Assembly: GCA_002448975.1 (NCBI GenBank)
Contig: DKBO01000035.1
Span: 1-21,140 of the forward strand
Origin: Nitrospiraceae bacterium UBA6898
GTDB taxonomy: Bacteria; Nitrospirota; Thermodesulfovibrionia; Thermodesulfovibrionales; UBA6898
Reading direction: 5' to 3'
DNA length: 21,140 nt
Below, piece by piece: positions 20,701-21,140 of the stretch. The translations under genes and the position numbers were made by a program. The notes beneath the pieces are model-generated. The model was not told the DNA's origin. It ran no database searches and worked only from the letters and a program-made list of their open reading frames with translations. How positions within the stretch are numbered: the first letter of the stretch is position 1; each line of letters opens with the position of its first letter.

Positions 20701-21140
20701 TTGGACATCATCGAGGAGATAACGTCACGCCGCAGCGTAAGAAGGTTCACGTCTGAGCCGGTATCCGATGAGCTGATCGATAGGATACTTGAGTCCGGCA
20801 GGTGGGCGCCGTCAGGCCTGAACAACCAGCCTTGGCGGTTTGCGGTCGTGAAGGACAGGGAACTCATCACGGAGATATCGAAACTCACCCATTATGATAA
20901 AGTGGTTCGGGGGGCTCAGGTGCTCCTACCTGTCTTCATCGCCACGGAAAAGATCTATCACCGGGAAAAGGACATTCAGGGCATTGGCGCCTGCCTGCAG
21001 AACATGCTTCTTGAGATCCACTCTCTGGGTATGGGCGCAGTATGGCTCGGAGAGATCATCAGGAGCAATGTCTTGATAAAGCAGCTTCTCGGTCTTGGGA
21101 ACGACCTTGAACTCATGGCCGTAGTATATTCGGAAAGAGT
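20701..21140 (+). CDS. nitroreductase-family protein, 3' truncated by window edge
   Basis: This is an FMN-dependent NAD(P)H oxidoreductase-fold protein; 146 codons are visible. It starts at TTG 20701, preceded by GGAG with 5-nt spacing; no in-frame ATG fits. The N-terminal EITSRRSVRRFTSEPVSDE is the nitroreductase signature for phosphate binding of FMN. RWAPSGLNNQPWRFAVV gives the second FMN contact, and GIGACLQNMLLEIHSLGMG the core helix of the dimer interface. GNDLELMAVVYSE lies near the expected C-terminal part. Substrates of the family vary (nitroaromatics, quinones, flavins) and cannot be named. It is divergent from the NifU-like gene with 54 nt between them. Confidence 0.9.
   Translation, partial: MDIIEEITSRRSVRRFTSEPVSDELIDRILESGRWAPSGLNNQPWRFAVVKDRELITEISKLTHYDKVVRGAQVLLPVFIATEKIYHREKDIQGIGACLQNMLLEIHSLGMGAVWLGEIIRSNVLIKQLLGLGNDLELMAVVYSER

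Noticed and set aside
1..21140. CRISPR arrays, insertion sequences or prophage genes
   Set aside because: No regularly spaced repeats, transposase motifs or phage proteins were seen on either strand.

Overview
The window is 21.1 kb of a bacterial chromosome with moderate GC content. It reads as ordinary core genome: many single-function housekeeping genes on both strands, short operons, no insertion sequences, no phage genes and no CRISPR array. The gene set (a short archaeal-type glucan phosphorylase, an archaeal-style inositol/fructose phosphatase, a DivIVA-like protein, an NfrJ/OB-fold exported protein, PilZ, a probable selenoprotein) suggests an anaerobic lineage such as Nitrospirota or Desulfobacterota. 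That placement is inference from gene style only; no rRNA or other marker settles it.

Layout. 1-3.3 kb (+): 3' part of gyrA, rsmG, a DivIVA-like coiled-coil gene. 3.3-4.5 kb (-): an operon of a GGQ release-factor-like rescue protein, an endonuclease III-like glycosylase and a small membrane protein. 4.6-7.5 kb (+): an exported helical protein built from two tandem repeats, an exported two-domain OB-fold protein, and serS, closed by a bidirectional terminator. 7.6-9.2 kb (-): an exported FKBP prolyl isomerase and an ATP-cone/PD-(D/E)XK nuclease fusion. 9.3-14.8 kb (+): cysK, a decayed sensor gene on the opposite strand, hisC-hisB-yrfG-like HAD phosphatase, and a glucan phosphorylase. 14.8-15.9 kb (-): inositol monophosphatase family enzyme plus a zinc-ribbon membrane protein. 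15.9-17.0 kb: a gene graveyard with a pirin C-terminal remnant and a frameshifted SRPBCC gene. 17.0-18.0 kb (-): lipocalin and a PPOX-family flavin protein. 18.3-19.6 kb: a DCC-family thiol protein (+) and a two-PilZ-domain protein (-). 19.8-20.6 kb (-): tRNA-Arg(CCT), a TIGR00725/LOG-like protein and a NifU-like protein. 20.7 kb to the end (+): the start of a nitroreductase.

The main discovery candidate is at 20386-20646 on the minus strand. It is an 86-residue NifU-domain protein whose second CxxC cysteine is encoded by an in-frame TGA. The frame continues through recognisable NifU sequence and ends in an ATGA overlap with the next gene. A hairpin with a GGTC loop sits 20 nt after the TGA, closely resembling the E. 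coli fdhF SECIS. This is what a selenocysteine-containing NifU protein would look like, and I do not recall such a family being described.

Other themes are a set of genes with no Shine-Dalgarno sequence whose -10 box lies only 6-10 nt before ATG (probable leaderless mRNAs), and three pseudogenes whose original reading frames can be reconstructed by eye.
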